Assembly (NCBI RefSeq): GCF_900100605.1
Contig: NZ_FNCN01000009.1
Location: 124,001-188,000 of the forward strand
Origin: Sinosporangium album
GTDB taxonomy: Bacteria; Actinomycetota; Actinomycetes; Streptosporangiales; Streptosporangiaceae
Direction: 5' to 3'
DNA: 64,000 bases
Shown: in pieces, positions 1 to 8,898 of the stretch
Numbering within the stretch: position 1 is the first letter of the stretch
Layout of the letters: each line of letters opens with the position of its first letter
Program-made: the position numbers and the translations under genes
Notes under the pieces: model-generated
What the model was told of the DNA's origin: nothing
What the model saw: only the letters and a program-made list of their open reading frames with translations
The model's database searches: none

Positions 1-2
1 TC

Positions 3-383
3 GCGCTCGGCAGGGATGTCGCGGCGCTGTTCGCCAACGACGACGACCTGGCGGGCGAACTGGTCGAGGCCGGGCAGGCGGTCGGCGACCGGCTGTGGCG
101 CATGCCGCTGATCGAGGACTACATGCCCGCGATCAAGTCCGCGGTGGCCGACCTCGCCAACCTGGAGGCGGGCAAGCGCCACGGAGCCGACGCGGTCACC
201 GCGGCGCTGTTCCTGCGCGAGTTCACCGGACGGCGCCCCTGGGCCCACCTCGACATCGCGGGGGCCGGGCGGAGCATGGTCGACGCCGGGATCCTCAGCA
301 AGGGCGCCACCGGCTTCGGCGTACGGCTGCTGCTGGACTGGTTGGCCCGCGACCCGGCGGGCCGGTCGAGCGATCCGCGGTAA
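3..383 (+). CDS. pepA: Leucyl aminopeptidase (M17), C-terminal part
   Basis: Partial at the 5' end: the frame is open from the first full codon and ends at a TAA, leaving 126 residues. The visible part matches the C-terminal catalytic region of M17 leucyl aminopeptidases: LFAND near the start, GDRLWRMPL, a conserved Asn-Leu-Glu stretch, ADAVTAALFLREF and the family signature PWAHLDIAG. These cytosolic, metal-dependent hexameric enzymes remove N-terminal residues from peptides. The main metal-binding motif lies upstream of the window. The gene converges on the O-methyltransferase gene, with three similar hairpin repeats between them. The assignment is firm despite truncation. Confidence 0.9.
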   Translation, partial: ALGRDVAALFANDDDLAGELVEAGQAVGDRLWRMPLIEDYMPAIKSAVADLANLEAGKRHGADAVTAALFLREFTGRRPWAHLDIAGAGRSMVDAGILSKGATGFGVRLLLDWLARDPAGRSSDPR

Positions 384-399
384 GGCGGCCGGCCCTCGG

Positions 400-530
400 C
401 GAGAGGGCCTCAGGCCGTGTGAGGCCGGTCGGTCCGCGGAGAGAAGGCCTCAGACCCGCGTGAGGCGTCAGGGCCGGGACGAGAGCCTCAGCCCGACGAG
501 AAGGGCCTCAGGGGCGCGTGAGGACGTGAG
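400..530. repeat. Three imperfect hairpin repeats between convergent genes
   Basis: GGCCTCA (406-412) pairs with TGAGGCC (420-426). A related unit follows at 446-466 (GGCCTCA ... TGAGGC) and another at 505-523 (GCCTCA ... TGAGG-C). The units are about 40-60 nt apart and share a GAGA-N(0-2)-GCCTCA ... CGTGAGG core. They fill the gap between the pepA stop and the stop of the minus-strand methyltransferase, so a role as bidirectional terminators is likely. No T-run follows, as is common in high-GC actinomycetes. Confidence 0.5.
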
Positions 531-538
531 CGTGAAGC

Positions 539-1186
539 TCAGGCGAGTTTGACGGCGGCGAGCAGGCCGTCGCCCAGCGGCATCATCAGCGGGCGCAGCC
601 GCTCGTCGCCCTGGACCAGCCTGCCGAGCTCGCGGAGGGCGATGGTGTCGGGGTCGTGCTGGGCGGGGTCGGCCACGCGGCCCCGCCACAGGACGTTGCC
701 GAATGCCACGATGCCGCCCACGCGCAGCAGGCGCACCGCCTCGGCCAGGTAGTCGCCGTATTCCTGCGTGGCGCCGTCGCAGAACACCATGTCGTAGCCG
801 CCGTCGGCGAGCCTCGGCAGGACGTCGAGGGCGCGGCCCGCGATCAGCCGCATGCGGCCCCCGGAGAACCCCGCCTGGGCGAAGGTGTGACGGGCCATCC
901 GCTGATGCTCAGGCTCCACGTCGACGCTCGTGAGGGTGCCGTCCGGGCGCATGCCCCGCAGCAGCCACAGGCCCGAGACGCCGCACCCGGTGCCGATCTC
1001 GACGACGGCCTTGGCGTTGATCGCGGTGGCGAGGAAGCAGAGCGCCGCGCCGGCCGCGGGAAGGATGGGGGTGGCCCCGAGCTCCTCGCCCAGCCCGCGT
1101 GCGGCCGTGAGGATCTCGTCTTCGCGGTGGAACTCCTCGGCATAGGCCAGAGTGGCCTCCACCGGACTGTTCGGCGTCGCGGTCAT
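539..1186 (-). CDS. SAM-dependent O-methyltransferase
   Basis: A 215-residue class I methyltransferase of the catechol/caffeoyl-CoA O-methyltransferase type. The SAM-binding motif I reads [16 protein letters not shown], followed by an acidic SVDVEPEH strand end and DMVFCDG, where the Asp is a likely metal ligand. The start at 1186 is chosen because GGGAGGAGAG lies just upstream and the protein then has normal family length; a longer frame runs to 1282 but lacks such a site. It is divergent from sigE. In Mycobacterium tuberculosis a methyltransferase gene (Rv1220c, from memory) also sits divergent from sigE, so the arrangement appears old. The substrate is unknown. Confidence 0.85.
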   Translation of the reverse strand: MTATPNSPVEATLAYAEEFHREDEILTAARGLGEELGATPILPAAGAALCFLATAINAKAVVEIGTGCGVSGLWLLRGMRPDGTLTSVDVEPEHQRMARHTFAQAGFSGGRMRLIAGRALDVLPRLADGGYDMVFCDGATQEYGDYLAEAVRLLRVGGIVAFGNVLWRGRVADPAQHDPDTIALRELGRLVQGDERLRPLMMPLGDGLLAAVKLA

Positions 1187-1383
1187 CGGCCTCTCCTCCC
1201 ACCCTCGTACTGCGGTCACTGGCTCGAAGCCTAGGGGAGTCAACCAGGATCGGGAACTCATGTCACCCCCGGTGCGTTGCACGGTTTAAGCGGCCTTTGC
1301 CGCCCCAGTGGGTAGTGAGTACGCACGGAGGGACGAAACCAGGCACTATGGCGGTAGCGGTGGTCCCGGAGAGAGGAGTGCTG

Positions 1384-1977
1384 GTGGACGAGTCCGACCA
1401 CCAGGCGGATGCTCCCATGTCCGAATGGACGCCTCCCAGTTGGGAGGATGTCGTTCGGACTCATTCGGCGCGTGTGTACCGGCTCGCTTACCGGCTGACG
1501 GGCAATGTCCACGACGCCGAAGACCTCACGCAGGAGGTTTTCGTCCGGGTCTTCCGGTCGTTGTCCAACTATCAGCCCGGCACGTTCGAGGGTTGGCTGC
1601 ACCGGATCACGACCAACCTCTTCCTCGACATGGCGAGGCGCCGGCAGCGCATTCGCTTCGAGGGACTCGCCGACGACGCGGCCGAGCGGCTGCGCGGGCG
1701 TGAACCGTCTCCTGCCCAGGTCTACGACGACGCCCACCTTGAGGCCGACATCCAGGCGGCCCTCGACGCTCTGGCGCCGGAGTTCCGGGCCGCCGTTGTG
1801 CTGTGTGACATCGAGGGGCTCTCCTATGAGGAGATCGCCGCCACGCTCGGTGTCAAGCTCGGCACGGTCCGAAGCAGGATCCACCGTGGACGCGCACAGC
1901 TCAGGGAGGCGCTGGACCACCGTGCACCCCGGAGCGAGTCACTCCCCCCGACCATGACACGTGGGGAGGAAGTGTAA
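1384..1977 (+). CDS. sigE: ECF RNA polymerase sigma factor, SigE type
   Basis: A 197-residue ECF sigma factor. Region 2 holds [16 protein letters not shown] and [20 protein letters not shown]; region 4 holds [20 protein letters not shown] and [11 protein letters not shown]. These stretches are very close to the mycobacterial SigE, which directs the cell-envelope and oxidative stress regulon. The GTG at 1384 is preferred because AGAGGAG lies 6 nt upstream; earlier in-frame starts (TTG 1297, ATG 1348) have weaker sites. The anti-sigma gene follows 2 nt after the stop, so the two are almost certainly co-transcribed and sigE is likely autoregulated. Confidence 0.92.
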   Translation: MDESDHQADAPMSEWTPPSWEDVVRTHSARVYRLAYRLTGNVHDAEDLTQEVFVRVFRSLSNYQPGTFEGWLHRITTNLFLDMARRRQRIRFEGLADDAAERLRGREPSPAQVYDDAHLEADIQAALDALAPEFRAAVVLCDIEGLSYEEIAATLGVKLGTVRSRIHRGRAQLREALDHRAPRSESLPPTMTRGEEV

Positions 1978-1979
1978 AG

Positions 1980-2528
1980 ATGAGCCACCTTGGAGAGCGT
2001 GTTTCCGCGTTCGTCGACGGCGAGCTGAGCCATAGCGAGCGTGAGCGGGCGCTGGCCCACCTGACTTTTTGCGCCGCCTGCAGGGCGGAGGTCGACTCCA
2101 CCCGCGCTCTGAAGAGCAGGCTGCGGTCTCTTGACGGCCCCGCGATGCCGACCGATCTCACGATGGCACTGCTGCGCATGGCGGAGCCCGGCGATCCGCT
2201 GCCCCCCAGGACCCGTCCCTTTCCAGACAAGGGCGCGTCCTTCGGGGGAGTTTCGATTCCCGGGCCCTACAGTTTCGCGCCTCTGGACAACAGGCCGAGG
2301 CGGGGCGCCGGGGATGGACTAGTCGGCCCCGGGCGAAGCACGCGAAACCGGCGCAGAGCCGGATATGTCGCGGTGGGTGTCGCATCGGCGGCCGTCGCGC
2401 TGGGCACGCTTTTCGTGGTCGGGGGTTCCGACCCGAAGCCGGTCGTCCCGCCGGTCGAGATGTTCAAGCAGCAGCACAACACCACGGTTCCCTACGGCAC
2501 GCCGGGCCCGGCCGCACCCCGGCCGTGA
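1980..2528 (+). CDS. rseA: Zinc-finger anti-sigma factor (RseA type)
   Basis: A 182-residue membrane-anchored anti-sigma factor. The N-terminal ZAS domain carries the H27-x3-C31-x2-C34 motif (HLTFCAAC) that binds zinc and the partner sigma factor. A Pro/Arg-rich linker follows, then one predicted membrane segment at about residues 126-150 and a short extracytoplasmic tail. It starts 2 nt after sigE, and its TGA overlaps the GTG of the next gene (GTGA). The inferred role is to hold SigE inactive at the membrane until envelope stress triggers release. Confidence 0.88.
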   Translation: MSHLGERVSAFVDGELSHSERERALAHLTFCAACRAEVDSTRALKSRLRSLDGPAMPTDLTMALLRMAEPGDPLPPRTRPFPDKGASFGGVSIPGPYSFAPLDNRPRRGAGDGLVGPGRSTRNRRRAGYVAVGVASAAVALGTLFVVGGSDPKPVVPPVEMFKQQHNTTVPYGTPGPAAPRP

Positions 2529-3553
2529 CGAGGGCGCCACTCGCCCTCGCGGCGGTCGCCGTACTGTTCGGGCTGACCGCGCTGAGCGCGCCCGCCCGGG
2601 CCGTCCAGCCCGACGACGAGCTCGGCGAGGACAGCGGTCTCGGGCTCCTCCGGCAGGCGGCGCACGCCGTACGCGTCCAGGCGTACTACGGCACGCAGTT
2701 CGTGACCATGTGGAACCCCGAGGGGTCGTCCTCGTCGCTGGTGGACGTCACGAGCGTTCCCGGGGTCGGCATCACCGTCAAGACCATGGCGGCGGGCGAG
2801 GCCGTACCCGGCACGGTGGAGCTGGTCGACCCGGCGACCCCGGCGGGCGGGCTGGCGGCGCCGCACGACGGCATGATCGACGTCATGGCCCGCAACTTCG
2901 AGGTGACGACCGCGGGGGAGGGCCGGGTGTGCGGACGGCCCACCAGGATCGTCGAGGTGATGCGCCCGGGCGGCGCGCCGGCCGCGCGCTACTGGATCGA
3001 CGAGGCCAGCGGCGTGATCCTGCGCAGGGAGATCCTCGACGCCGGCGGACGTCTGGCCCGTGCGAGCGCCTTCATCGACTTCCGCCTGCCCGAGCAGGCC
3101 AAACCGGGCGCGTACACGGACGGTAACGCGTTCTTCGCCGTCGCCGACGCCCCGGCTCTGAAGGCCAAGGGATGGGACTTCCCGGCCACGCTCCCCGGCA
3201 GGCTGGAGCTGTTCTCCGCCGACGAGTCCGAGAACGGCTACCTCCAGCTCGGTTACTCGGATGGGCTGTCGATGGTTTCGGTGTTCGTGCAACCCGGCAC
3301 ACTGGACGAAGAGGGCTTGCGGGGCTGGCATCCCCAGCGCCGCGGGGGGCATACGATCTGGGTTCGGGACTCAGTCGGGCAGGAGATGATCTGGGCGAGT
3401 GGGGGTCATGTCTACACCGTCTTCACCGACGCGCCGGCGGACATGGTCGACGCCGCGGTCTCCGCGCTGCCGCACGAGGCCGAGCCGGGCGTGCTCGCAC
3501 GGCTCGGGCGCGGGGCGCAGACCGTTCTCGCGTGGCTCAACCCCTTCGCATAG
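2525..3553 (+). CDS. MucB/RseB-like secreted sensor protein
   Basis: A 342-residue exported protein with a signal peptide ending near ALSAPARA (about residue 26). The rest resembles MucB/RseB and LolA-type lipid-sensing folds: an N-terminal half with YGTQFVTMWN and a region around YWIDEASGVILRREIL, then a C-terminal domain with GYLQLGYSDGLSMVSVFVQP. In proteobacteria RseB protects RseA from proteolysis and senses stray lipids or LPS. Here its GTG overlaps the rseA stop, so it is translationally coupled to the anti-sigma gene, which supports the same kind of role. The M. tuberculosis sigE-rseA-htrA block, as I remember it, has no such gene at this point. Confidence 0.75.
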   Translation: MTRAPLALAAVAVLFGLTALSAPARAVQPDDELGEDSGLGLLRQAAHAVRVQAYYGTQFVTMWNPEGSSSSLVDVTSVPGVGITVKTMAAGEAVPGTVELVDPATPAGGLAAPHDGMIDVMARNFEVTTAGEGRVCGRPTRIVEVMRPGGAPAARYWIDEASGVILRREILDAGGRLARASAFIDFRLPEQAKPGAYTDGNAFFAVADAPALKAKGWDFPATLPGRLELFSADESENGYLQLGYSDGLSMVSVFVQPGTLDEEGLRGWHPQRRGGHTIWVRDSVGQEMIWASGGHVYTVFTDAPADMVDAAVSALPHEAEPGVLARLGRGAQTVLAWLNPFA

Positions 3554-3646
3554 CGTTCGGGTTTTACATCTCCCGTATGCCGGGCTCGGAACAATGGCAT
3601 CGCTCCGAGGGGAGCTGCCGCGCGCGAGACAAGGGGTGATCGATCG

Positions 3647-5194
3647 ATGACCGACGACAGGCGTGCCCAGGACCCCGGCGAGGGGCAGGGGCGCACTCCG
3701 TCGGATGCCGAGGGGTCCCCTCAGGGCGCGCGGCCGGACTTCCTTCCGGCCGAGGACACCGATCCCGCACGTCCTCGGGAGCAGGTCCGTGAGCCGTGGG
3801 ACCAGACCCCGGACGAGGAGGCGCGCTGGGGCGACCCGGCGGGCACGGGCGACACGGCGTCCTTCGCCTCGCCGTCCGGCCCACCGCCGCCCACCGGCCT
3901 GTCCGCGGGCACGTCCCCGTTTGCAGGTTCGGCCGGCGGCCCGGGCGGCGGCTACGGCGCCGCCCCGCCGCCCACCGCACCTCCGCCGCCGAACCAGGCG
4001 TTCGGCATGGGGCCCGGGTGGGCGCCGCCCCCGCCGCCCGGCGCCCCGCTCGGGGCCGCACGGCCGCCCGAGCCGCCCAGGTCGCCGAGGACCGGCTTCA
4101 TCGTGACGCTGGCCGTGGTGGTCGCGCTGGTCGCCGGCATCGCCGGAAGCGTCGGCACCCAGGTGCTCACCCGCGGCGGCACCTCGGACCCGGCCTACAA
4201 CCTGGGCCCGGCGCCCACCGGCTCGACGGGCCGTGCCCCCGACTCGGTCGCGGGCGTCGCGGCCAAGGTGCTGCCGAGTGTGGTCTCGCTCCAGGTCAAG
4301 GGCCTCAGCGAGGCCGGCACCGGCTCCGGCCTGGTGATCAAGGGCGGCTACGTCCTGACGAACAACCACGTGGTCGCCGCTGCCTCGCGCGGTGGGGAGA
4401 TCCAGGTGATGTTCCACAACCGCAAGATGACCGGGGGGCGCATCGTCGGCCGCGACCCCGGCTCCGATCTCGCCGTGGTCAAACCGGACGACACGTTCGG
4501 CACGCCCGAGCTCGTGCTCGGCAACTCCGACAACGTGGTCGTCGGCGACCCGGTGATCGCCATCGGCTCGCCGCTCGGCCTGTCAGGTACGGTCACCCAG
4601 GGCATCGTGAGCTCGCTCAACCGGCCCGTCACCGCCGGCGACGACGCCGGCTCGGCCGACCCGAGCTACATCAACGCCATCCAGACGGACGCCGCGATCA
4701 ACCCCGGCAACTCCGGCGGCCCCCTCGTCGACCTCGGCGGCCGGGTGATCGGCGTCAACTCCGCCATCGCCACCCTCGGCCGGTCCATGGGCGGCCAGGG
4801 CGGCAGCATCGGCCTCGGCTTCGCCATTCCCGTCAACCACGCCCGGCGGGTCGCCGAGGAGCTGATCAGCACGGGTGTCGCCAAGCGCTCCCGGATCGGC
4901 GTCGCCCTCGACTCCGGCTACCGGGGCCAGGGGGTCCGCATCGCGACCGAGCCCACCGCCGGCGCCCAGCCCGTCACCCCCGGCGGCGCTGCCGACAAGG
5001 CGGGCTTGAAGGCCGGCGACGTCATCCTGGAGATGAACGGCACCGCCCTGCAGAGCAGCGACGAGCTGATCGCCCTCATCCGCAGCAAGGCGCCCGGCGA
5101 CCGGATCAACATCAAGTACCGCCGGGGAGGCCAGGAGTCCGTCGCGACCGTCGTGGTCGAGGCGGCCGAGGTTCCCGTGCCGCGGCCGTCCTGA
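3647..5194 (+). CDS. htrA: Membrane-anchored HtrA-type serine protease with PDZ domain
   Basis: A 515-residue trypsin-fold protease. Residues 1 to about 145 form an acidic, Pro/Gly-rich cytoplasmic segment, followed by one membrane anchor at about 149-174. The catalytic triad is visible: His241 in LTNNHVV, Asp274 in GSDLAVV and Ser356 in NPGNSGGPLV. A PDZ domain occupies the C-terminal 100 residues (GGAADKAGLKAGDVILEMNG). AAGGGG lies 11 nt before the ATG. The likely role is extracytoplasmic quality control and tuning of the SigE response; the block sigE-rseA-htrA-tatB is also found in mycobacteria. Confidence 0.92.
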   Translation: MTDDRRAQDPGEGQGRTPSDAEGSPQGARPDFLPAEDTDPARPREQVREPWDQTPDEEARWGDPAGTGDTASFASPSGPPPPTGLSAGTSPFAGSAGGPGGGYGAAPPPTAPPPPNQAFGMGPGWAPPPPPGAPLGAARPPEPPRSPRTGFIVTLAVVVALVAGIAGSVGTQVLTRGGTSDPAYNLGPAPTGSTGRAPDSVAGVAAKVLPSVVSLQVKGLSEAGTGSGLVIKGGYVLTNNHVVAAASRGGEIQVMFHNRKMTGGRIVGRDPGSDLAVVKPDDTFGTPELVLGNSDNVVVGDPVIAIGSPLGLSGTVTQGIVSSLNRPVTAGDDAGSADPSYINAIQTDAAINPGNSGGPLVDLGGRVIGVNSAIATLGRSMGGQGGSIGLGFAIPVNHARRVAEELISTGVAKRSRIGVALDSGYRGQGVRIATEPTAGAQPVTPGGAADKAGLKAGDVILEMNGTALQSSDELIALIRSKAPGDRINIKYRRGGQESVATVVVEAAEVPVPRPS

Positions 5195-5350
5195 CGTCCG
5201 TGCCCCGAGCCGCCTCGCACCCGCTTTCCACCTGCCTCCGCCCCGTCTCCGACCCGCCCCCTCGTGCCTCCGACCTGGGGGCACGTCGGGGGAAACCGCG
5301 GTCGCGTGTGGGTGCATCAGCCCTGCTGGGGCATTAGTCTGAATGGCAAT

Positions 5351-5370
5351 GGGGGCCCGCATAGGCCCCC
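5351..5370 (+). terminator. GC-rich hairpin between htrA and tatB
   Basis: GGGGGCC and GGCCCCC form a 7-bp stem around the 6-nt loop CGCATA. The hairpin could end htrA transcription or sit in the 5' leader of tatB. A possible -10 (TAGTCT, 5335-5340) lies just upstream, which would place the hairpin inside the tatB leader. Confidence 0.4.
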
Positions 5371-5407
5371 ACGGTGGGTCTGCGACCCGGGCTGGTAGGA
5401 GATCGCG

Positions 5408-5776
5408 GTGTTGAATCTCGGCTGGTGGGAGATCGGGGCGCTGGTCGTCATCGCGCTGCTGGTCTTCGGGCCGGAGAAGCTGCCCGAGGCCGCCGCTCAG
5501 GCGGGGCGGGGGCTGCGCAAGCTGCGCCGCATGGCGACCTCGGCCAAGAGCGACCTGCGGTCCGGCCTCGGGCCGGAGTTCGCCAACTTCGACCCGACCG
5601 ACCTCAACCCCAAGAACTTCGTCCGCAAGCATCTGCTGGACGACATCGAGGACGAGTGGCGCACCACGTCGACGGCATCGGCCTACGATCCCTCCTACAC
5701 GCCGTCATACGCCCTCACAGGCATCGACGAGCTCGACTATGGCGAAGTGCCTCCCTTCGACCCTGAGGCCACCTGA
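5408..5776 (+). CDS. tatB: Sec-independent translocase subunit TatB
   Basis: A 122-residue TatA/B-family protein. It has the usual short N-terminal membrane helix (WWEIGALVVIALLVFGPEKL) containing the FGPEKLP hinge, an amphipathic helix (LRKLRRMATSAKSDLR), and a long acidic C-terminal tail that distinguishes TatB from TatA. The GTG start at 5408 is preceded by GGTAGGAGA. TatB recognises twin-arginine signal peptides together with TatC; no tatA or tatC is present here. Its place after htrA matches the mycobacterial sigE locus. Confidence 0.9.
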   Translation: MLNLGWWEIGALVVIALLVFGPEKLPEAAAQAGRGLRKLRRMATSAKSDLRSGLGPEFANFDPTDLNPKNFVRKHLLDDIEDEWRTTSTASAYDPSYTPSYALTGIDELDYGEVPPFDPEAT

Positions 5777-5915
5777 GAGGCTTCTCAGGGCCGGGCGCGG
5801 CACGCCTGGCGGCGCTCGGCGTGACCCGGGAAGACCCGACACGGCGACCTCGGCATCGCAGGAGCATCATGAGAGCCACGCATGAGCATCGCGAGAGCGC
5901 GACAAGAGCACGATA

Positions 5916-5960
5916 AGAGCCGGTGGGCCGCACCCCTGAGGGGTGCGGCCCACCGGCTCT
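5916..5960. terminator. Perfect 21-bp bidirectional terminator
   Basis: The arms 5916-5936 and 5940-5960 are exact reverse complements over 21 bp with a 3-nt loop (TGA). The hairpin lies between the convergent stops of tatB and mrp and will fold in transcripts from either strand. Confidence 0.9.
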
Positions 5961-5991
5961 CGTGGATCAGGGGCTACTTGCCGATCGGCGT

Positions 5992-7131
5992 CTAACCGCG
6001 CGACGGGGCCAGGCCGAGCTGGAGGCCCTTGAGGCTGCTGGACCGCTTGCTGAGCCCCTCCGCGATGCGGCGCAGCTCGGCCGCGGCGGGGGCGTCGGGG
6101 TCGGTCAGCACCAGGGGCTTGCCCTCGTCGCCGCCCTCACGCAGGCGGGTGTCGATCGGCACCTGGCCGAGCAGCGGCACCCGCGTGCCGAGCGTGCGGG
6201 TGAGGGCGTCGGCGACGGTCTGGCCGCCGCCCTCGCCGAACACGGAGATGCGCTCGTCGCAGTGGGGGCAGGGCAGCCAGGCCATGTTCTCGATGACGCC
6301 GGCGATCTGCTGGTGGGTCTGCGCGGCGATGGACCCGGCGCGCTCGGCCACCTCGGCGGCGGCCATCTGCGGCGTGGTGACCACGAGGATCTCGGCCGTC
6401 GGCATGCGCTGCGCCACCGAGATGGCGATGTCGCCGGTGCCGGGCGGCAGGTCCATCAGCAGGACGTCGAGGTCGCCCCAGTAGACGTCGGCGAGGAACT
6501 GGTGGAGGGCGCGGTCGAGCATCGGGCCGCGCCAGACGACGGCGCTGTTGCCCTCAGGCTTGAACATGCCCACGGAGATGACCTTGATGTCATGCGCCAC
6601 CGGCGGCATGATCATGTCTTCGACCTTGGTGGGACGCTCGGCCACACCCAGCATCCGCGGCACGGAGTGGCCGTAGATGTCGGCGTCGACCACGCCCACC
6701 TTGAGGCCGCTCGACGCCATCGCGGCGGCCAGGTTGACGGTGACGGAGGACTTGCCGACGCCGCCCTTGCCGCTCGCGACCGCGAACACGCGGGTCAGCG
6801 AGCCGGGCTTGGCGAAGGGGATCTCCTTCTCCGGGCCTCGGTCGCCCCGCAGCTTGGTCTGGAGGTTCTTGCGTTGTTCGGTGCTCATGACGTCGAGTTC
6901 GACGTGCACGGCGGTGACGCCGTTGACCTTGGTGACCGCGTCGGTGACCTCACGGGTGATCCTGTCGCGCAACGGACAGCCGGCGACCGTGAGGAAGATC
7001 CCCACACGCACCGTCCCATCGGGGGCGATATCAACGCTCTTGACCATGTCGAGCTCAGTGATCGGCCGACGGATCTCGGGGTCGTTGACCGTAGCGAGCG
7101 CGGCTGTCACCTGTTCCGGGGAAGGTGCCAT
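5992..7131 (-). CDS. mrp: Mrp/ApbC-family iron-sulfur carrier ATPase
   Basis: A 379-residue P-loop ATPase of the Mrp/NBP35 family. Residues 1-80 form an MIP18/DUF59 domain (NDPEIRRPITELDMV). The deviant Walker A GKGGVGKSS lies at 121-129, followed by DADIYGHSVPRMLG. A CPHC motif near residue 285 (WLPCPHCDERISVFG) is where the bridging Fe-S cluster binds between two subunits. These proteins carry and deliver Fe-S clusters in the cytosol. The ATG at 7131 fits the family N-terminus. The gene converges on tatB across a perfect terminator. Confidence 0.93.
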   Translation of the reverse strand: MAPSPEQVTAALATVNDPEIRRPITELDMVKSVDIAPDGTVRVGIFLTVAGCPLRDRITREVTDAVTKVNGVTAVHVELDVMSTEQRKNLQTKLRGDRGPEKEIPFAKPGSLTRVFAVASGKGGVGKSSVTVNLAAAMASSGLKVGVVDADIYGHSVPRMLGVAERPTKVEDMIMPPVAHDIKVISVGMFKPEGNSAVVWRGPMLDRALHQFLADVYWGDLDVLLMDLPPGTGDIAISVAQRMPTAEILVVTTPQMAAAEVAERAGSIAAQTHQQIAGVIENMAWLPCPHCDERISVFGEGGGQTVADALTRTLGTRVPLLGQVPIDTRLREGGDEGKPLVLTDPDAPAAAELRRIAEGLSKRSSSLKGLQLGLAPSRG

Positions 7132-7199
7132 GACTCCATGTTATGAACCCAGAGGAGGTATTCCGAATCCGCATCCGGTCGATGCGCCCTCGGGGGCTC

Positions 7200-7667
7200 T
7201 CAGGTGGCCCGCTCCTCCAGCTCCTCGGTCACCCGCTGGAGCTCCGAGCGGATGAAGTCGCGCGTGGCGACATCGCCGAGCGCCAGGCGCAGGCCCGCGA
7301 TCTCCCGGGTGAGATATTCGATGTCGACCCGGTTGCGGTCGGCGACCACGCGGTCCTGCTCGTAGGTCACGCGATCGCGGTCGGCCTGCCGGTTCTGCGC
7401 CAGCAGGATCAGCGGCGCGGCGTAGGACGCCTGGAGCGACAGCATCAAGGTCAGGAAGATGAAGGGATAGGGATCGAACCGCAGCTCCCGCGGAGCCAGG
7501 CTGTTCCAGGCCACCCACAGGATGATGAACCCCGTCATGTAGACCAGGAAGCGGGCCGTCCCCAGGAACCTGGCGATCCGCTCGGACAACTGCCCGAACG
7601 CCTCCGGGTCGTAGTGCGGGCCGAACGTACGGCGGGCCGCACGCGGCTGGTCGAGCCGCTCAGTCAT
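7200..7667 (-). CDS. DUF1003 membrane protein
   Basis: A 155-residue protein of the DUF1003 family. Two hydrophobic segments (FLVYMTGFIILWVAWNSLA and a helix around FIFLTLMLSLQASYAAPLIL) are followed by the conserved LLAQNRQADRDR stretch and a charged coiled-coil tail (RLALGDVATRDFIRSELQRV). The function is unknown. Its ATG lies inside the last codons of the upstream MgtE-like gene (8-nt overlap), so the two are translationally coupled, and the pair may act together in divalent cation handling. Confidence 0.85.
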   Translation of the reverse strand: MTERLDQPRAARRTFGPHYDPEAFGQLSERIARFLGTARFLVYMTGFIILWVAWNSLAPRELRFDPYPFIFLTLMLSLQASYAAPLILLAQNRQADRDRVTYEQDRVVADRNRVDIEYLTREIAGLRLALGDVATRDFIRSELQRVTEELEERAT

Positions 7668-8898
7668 GGAACACCCCGTCGCGTTCGCGCCAGTCCTCGG
7701 GCAGCAGGTGGTCGAGCACGTCGTCCACGGTAACCGCGCCGACCAGGCGCCCGAGCTCGTCGACCACGGGAACCGCCACCAGGTTGTAGTTCGCCAGGCC
7801 AGTCGCCACCTCCGGCAGCGGGAACTCCGGCCGGATCGGGTCGATCGACTCGTCGAGCACCCGGCCGAGCAGGGTGGAGGGTGGTTCGCGCAGGAGGCGC
7901 TGGAAGTGCGCGACGCCGAGGTAGGTGCCGGTGGGCGTCTCGGTGGGGGGCCGGGTCACGTAGACCTGCGCCGCGACCGCGGGGCTCAGGTCGCGCTGGC
8001 GGATGTGGGCGAGGGCGTCGGCGATGGTCGCGGTGGGGGGAAGGATCACCGGCTCGCTGGTCATCATGCCGCCTGCGGTGTTCTCGCCGTAGGTCAGCAG
8101 GCGGCGCACCGGCGCGGCCTCGCTCGGCTCCATCAGCGACAGCAGCGCCTCGGCCTGGTGCGTCGGGAGGTCTTGGAGCAGGTCCGCGGCGTCGTCGGGG
8201 TCCATGGCCTCCAGCACGTCGGCGGCGCGTTCCGGAGTGAGGATGTCCAGGATGTCGATCTGATCGCGCTGGGGGAGCTCTTCGAGCACGTCGGCCAGCC
8301 GCTCGTCGTCGAGCGCGAGGGCGACTTCGGAGCGGCGCTTGTCGGGCAGCGAGTGCATGGCGCTGGCCAGGTCGGCCGCTCGAAGCGAGTCGAACGCCGC
8401 GATCAGGGCGGCGGCCTCCTGGTCGGCCTGGATGACGCCGAACCCGCGGACCTCATGCCAGTCCAGCACGCGGGTCTCGGCACGACGGCGGAATCCCCGG
8501 CTCCCTGTGACCACCGCGACCTTGGTGATCAGCCATTCGGAGGGCCGCACCTGTTCCATCGCCAGGTCGTGCACCTTCACGTGTTCGCTCCCCGTCCCGC
8601 CGGGAACCTCGACCGAGAGATCGAGCATCTCTCCGATCACCAGGGTCTCCGTGGCCCTCTGCTCGAACCTGCGGAGGTTGATGGCGCCGCTGAAGACGAC
8701 TGAACCGGCTTCGATGCTCCGTACCCGGGTGATGGGGAGGAACACTCGTCGCCGGGGTTGCACCTCGACGACGAGTCCGTGAACAGAAGGCGGCAGCGTG
8801 CCCCGCAGCGAGGCCACCGCGTCGCGCACACGGCCGATCTGGTCTCCGGCCGGGTCGAAGACGGGAGTTCCGGGGAGGCGAGCCACGAAGATCCTCAC
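7660..8898 (-). CDS. MgtE N-domain/CBS protein without a membrane channel
   Basis: A 412-residue soluble protein. The N-terminal ~100 residues look like a PRC-barrel-type domain (GTPVFDPAGDQIGRVRDAV). A MgtE N-terminal superhelix follows (LEELPQRDQIDILDILTPER and AADLLQDLPTHQAEALLSLM), then two CBS domains. The magnesium channel domain of true MgtE is absent, so this is probably a Mg2+/nucleotide-responsive regulator and not a transporter. The GTG start at 8898 (VRIFVARLPG) suits the domain boundary; the frame is open further upstream without support. A similar protein lies near mrp in M. tuberculosis (Rv1232c, from memory). Confidence 0.85.
   Translation of the reverse strand: MRIFVARLPGTPVFDPAGDQIGRVRDAVASLRGTLPPSVHGLVVEVQPRRRVFLPITRVRSIEAGSVVFSGAINLRRFEQRATETLVIGEMLDLSVEVPGGTGSEHVKVHDLAMEQVRPSEWLITKVAVVTGSRGFRRRAETRVLDWHEVRGFGVIQADQEAAALIAAFDSLRAADLASAMHSLPDKRRSEVALALDDERLADVLEELPQRDQIDILDILTPERAADVLEAMDPDDAADLLQDLPTHQAEALLSLMEPSEAAPVRRLLTYGENTAGGMMTSEPVILPPTATIADALAHIRQRDLSPAVAAQVYVTRPPTETPTGTYLGVAHFQRLLREPPSTLLGRVLDESIDPIRPEFPLPEVATGLANYNLVAVPVVDELGRLVGAVTVDDVLDHLLPEDWRERDGVFHD

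Noticed and set aside
3554-3646. SigE-type promoter (GGAAC) upstream of htrA
   Set aside because: GGAACA is present but no matching GTTG/CGTT -10 at 16-19 nt was found.
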